Shown: in pieces, positions 62,814 through 64,000 of the stretch | Layout of the letters: every line of letters starts with the position of its first letter | Numbering within the stretch: position 1 is the stretch's first letter | Assembly: GCA_963924555.1 (NCBI GenBank) | Contig: OZ004597.1 | Span: 2,498,404-2,562,403, forward strand | DNA from: Crambe crambe | Lineage: Eukaryota > Porifera > Demospongiae > Poecilosclerida > Crambeidae | Length of the DNA stretch: 64,000 bases | Direction: 5' to 3' | The notes under the pieces: model-generated | The model's database searches: none | Told to the model about the DNA's origin: nothing | The model's input: only the letters and a program-made list of their open reading frames with translations | Position numbers and translations under genes: made by a program

Positions 62814-64000
62814 ATGGAACGATTACTCATCATCTTTATTCTCATGGCTGGATTCTTGATTCTGTGTGGAAATGGCAAAAGTGAGTTAGCTAAGAGGTAA
62901 TGGTGGCTAGTTATAATGTACTCTACAGGCAAATCTGATGGCAGTGACGGATCAGACCAAAGTGGTTCATCACGCCAAAGTGGTTCATCACGCCAAAGTG
63001 GTTCATCACAGCAAAGTGGTTCATCACGCCAAAGTGGTTCATCACGCCAAAGTGGTTCATCACAGCAAAGTGGTTCATCACAGCAAAGTGGTTCATCACA
63101 GCAAAGTGGATCAAATCAAGACTTGGTGACTACTGCATCACTTCCCACCACAACTACCACAGCCACTGAAGCCATAAGGACTACTGAAAGAATAGCAACC
63201 ACTGAACCTGTAAGCACTACTGAAAGAGTGGCTACAGGAAAATCTGATGGCAGTGATGGATCAGACCAAAGTGATTCATCGCGCCAAAGTGGTTCATCGC
63301 GCCAAAGTGGTTCATCGCGCCAAAGTGGTTCATCGCACCAAAGTGGTTCATCACGCCAAAGTGGTTCATCACGTCAAAGTGGATTGGATCAAAATGATGG
63401 CTCAAATCAAGAGTTTGTGACTACTGCATCCCTTCCCACCACAAGTACCACAGCCACTGAAACTATAAGCACTACCGAAAGAATATCAACCACCGAACCT
63501 GCTGTGAGCACTACTGAAAGAGTGGCAACCACTGAACCTACAGTGAGCACTGCTGAAAGAGTGGCGACCACCGAACCTGCAGTGAACACTGCTGAAAGAG
63601 TGGCGACCACCGAACCTGTAGTGAGCACTACTGAAAGAGTGGCAACCACTGAACCTGCTGTGAGCACTACTGAAAGAGTGGCAACAGATGAAAGTGATGG
63701 ATCAGACCAAGGTGATTCATCACGCCGAAGTGATTCATCACACCAAAGTGATTCATCCCAAAATGATTCATCACGCCAAAGTGGTTCATCGCGCCAAAGT
63801 GGTTCATCGCGCCAAAGTGGTTCATCGCACCAAAGTGGTTCATCGCACCAAAGTGGTTCATCACGTCAAAGTGGATCGGATCAAAATGATGGCTCAAATC
63901 AAGAGTTTGTGACTACTGCATCCCTTCCCACCACAAGTACCACAGCCACTGAAACTATAAGCACTACCGAAAGAATATCAACCACCGAACCTGCTGTGAG
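62814..64000 (+). CDS. Secreted Ser/Thr-rich repeat protein, 3' end outside window
   Basis: Exon 1 (62814-62880) encodes a signal peptide, MERLLIIFILMAGFLILCG. Exon 2 starts at 62929, joined in phase 1, and stays open to the window edge (about 380 residues seen). It lacks an ATG of its own. The protein is built from two repeat types that alternate: blocks of six-residue units QSGSS[RQH], and blocks of 12-14 residues of the TTERVATTEPAVS type. Each block pair opens with SDGSDGSDQ. Three such modules are visible (from about 62934, 63241 and 63688). There is no Cys after the signal peptide. It resembles mucin-like or matrix-type extracellular proteins; no family is recognised and no function is claimed. 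Confidence 0.75.
62950..63112 (+). repeat. 18-bp coding repeat (QSGSSR), first block
   Basis: Nine tandem units of 'caaagtggttcatcacgcc' type, differing mainly in CGC/CAG at the last codon. Similar blocks lie at 63268-63382 and 63768-63880. Confidence 0.9.

Noticed and set aside
62923-63897. Minus-strand MNHFAVMNHF and VVATLSVVLTAGS repeat proteins; plus-strand KVVHHAKVVHH repeat
   Set aside because: They are other-frame shadows of the 18-bp coding repeat. The signal-peptide exon and phase support the QSGSSR frame only.

Overview
This window is nuclear DNA from an animal. It is intron-rich and AT-leaning, with compact genes: most introns run 50-600 bp and intergenic gaps are often 70-300 bp. 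The gene set is metazoan: a POU class I homeodomain factor, a full-length cation-independent mannose-6-phosphate receptor, FAAP100, DCAF6 and polymerase theta. Compactness, a Pit-1-type POU gene and an invertebrate LolA-like membrane protein suggest an early-branching invertebrate, most likely a demosponge. That placement is inference; no rRNA or mitochondrial marker is present.

I find 23 protein genes, and their strands almost alternate. Left part (1-12 kb): DOP1 (-, 3' end outside the window), RRP8 (+), COX6A (-), a CCDC83-like coiled-coil gene (-), SNX3 (+), an unrecognised 304-aa gene (-), a small mitochondrial membrane protein (-) and MRPL19 (-). Middle (11-36 kb): POLQ (+), a SIRT2-like deacetylase (-), an SFT2-domain protein (+), a LolA-like type I membrane glycoprotein (-), a POU1 factor (+), a large unrecognised multi-exon gene (-) and ATP5PO/OSCP (+). 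Right part (36-64 kb): TMEM242-like (-), a ZDHHC9/14/18-type palmitoyltransferase (+), the M6P receptor IGF2R (+, 29 exons, 2380 aa), FAAP100 (-), DCAF6 (+), a methylthioribose-kinase-like APH kinase (-), PHOSPHO2-like phosphatase (+), and the start of a secreted Ser/Thr-rich repeat protein (+) that runs off the right edge.

Nine neighbouring pairs are head-to-head; eight of them are separated by only about 70-270 bp and probably share promoters. The intervening 3' ends are mostly convergent. Functional themes recur without any operon: mitochondria (COX6A, MRPL19, OSCP, TMEM242, a small membrane protein), membrane traffic (DOP1, SNX3, SFT2, ZDHHC, IGF2R) and DNA crosslink/break repair (POLQ, FAAP100).

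Non-coding structure includes three TA-flanked MITE-like elements, a 70-bp tandem repeat, several microsatellites, and a striking tendency for pyrimidine-rich simple repeats to sit directly against 3' splice sites. Exon models were built by eye. Where exons are listed, reading phase was checked across every junction unless stated otherwise.
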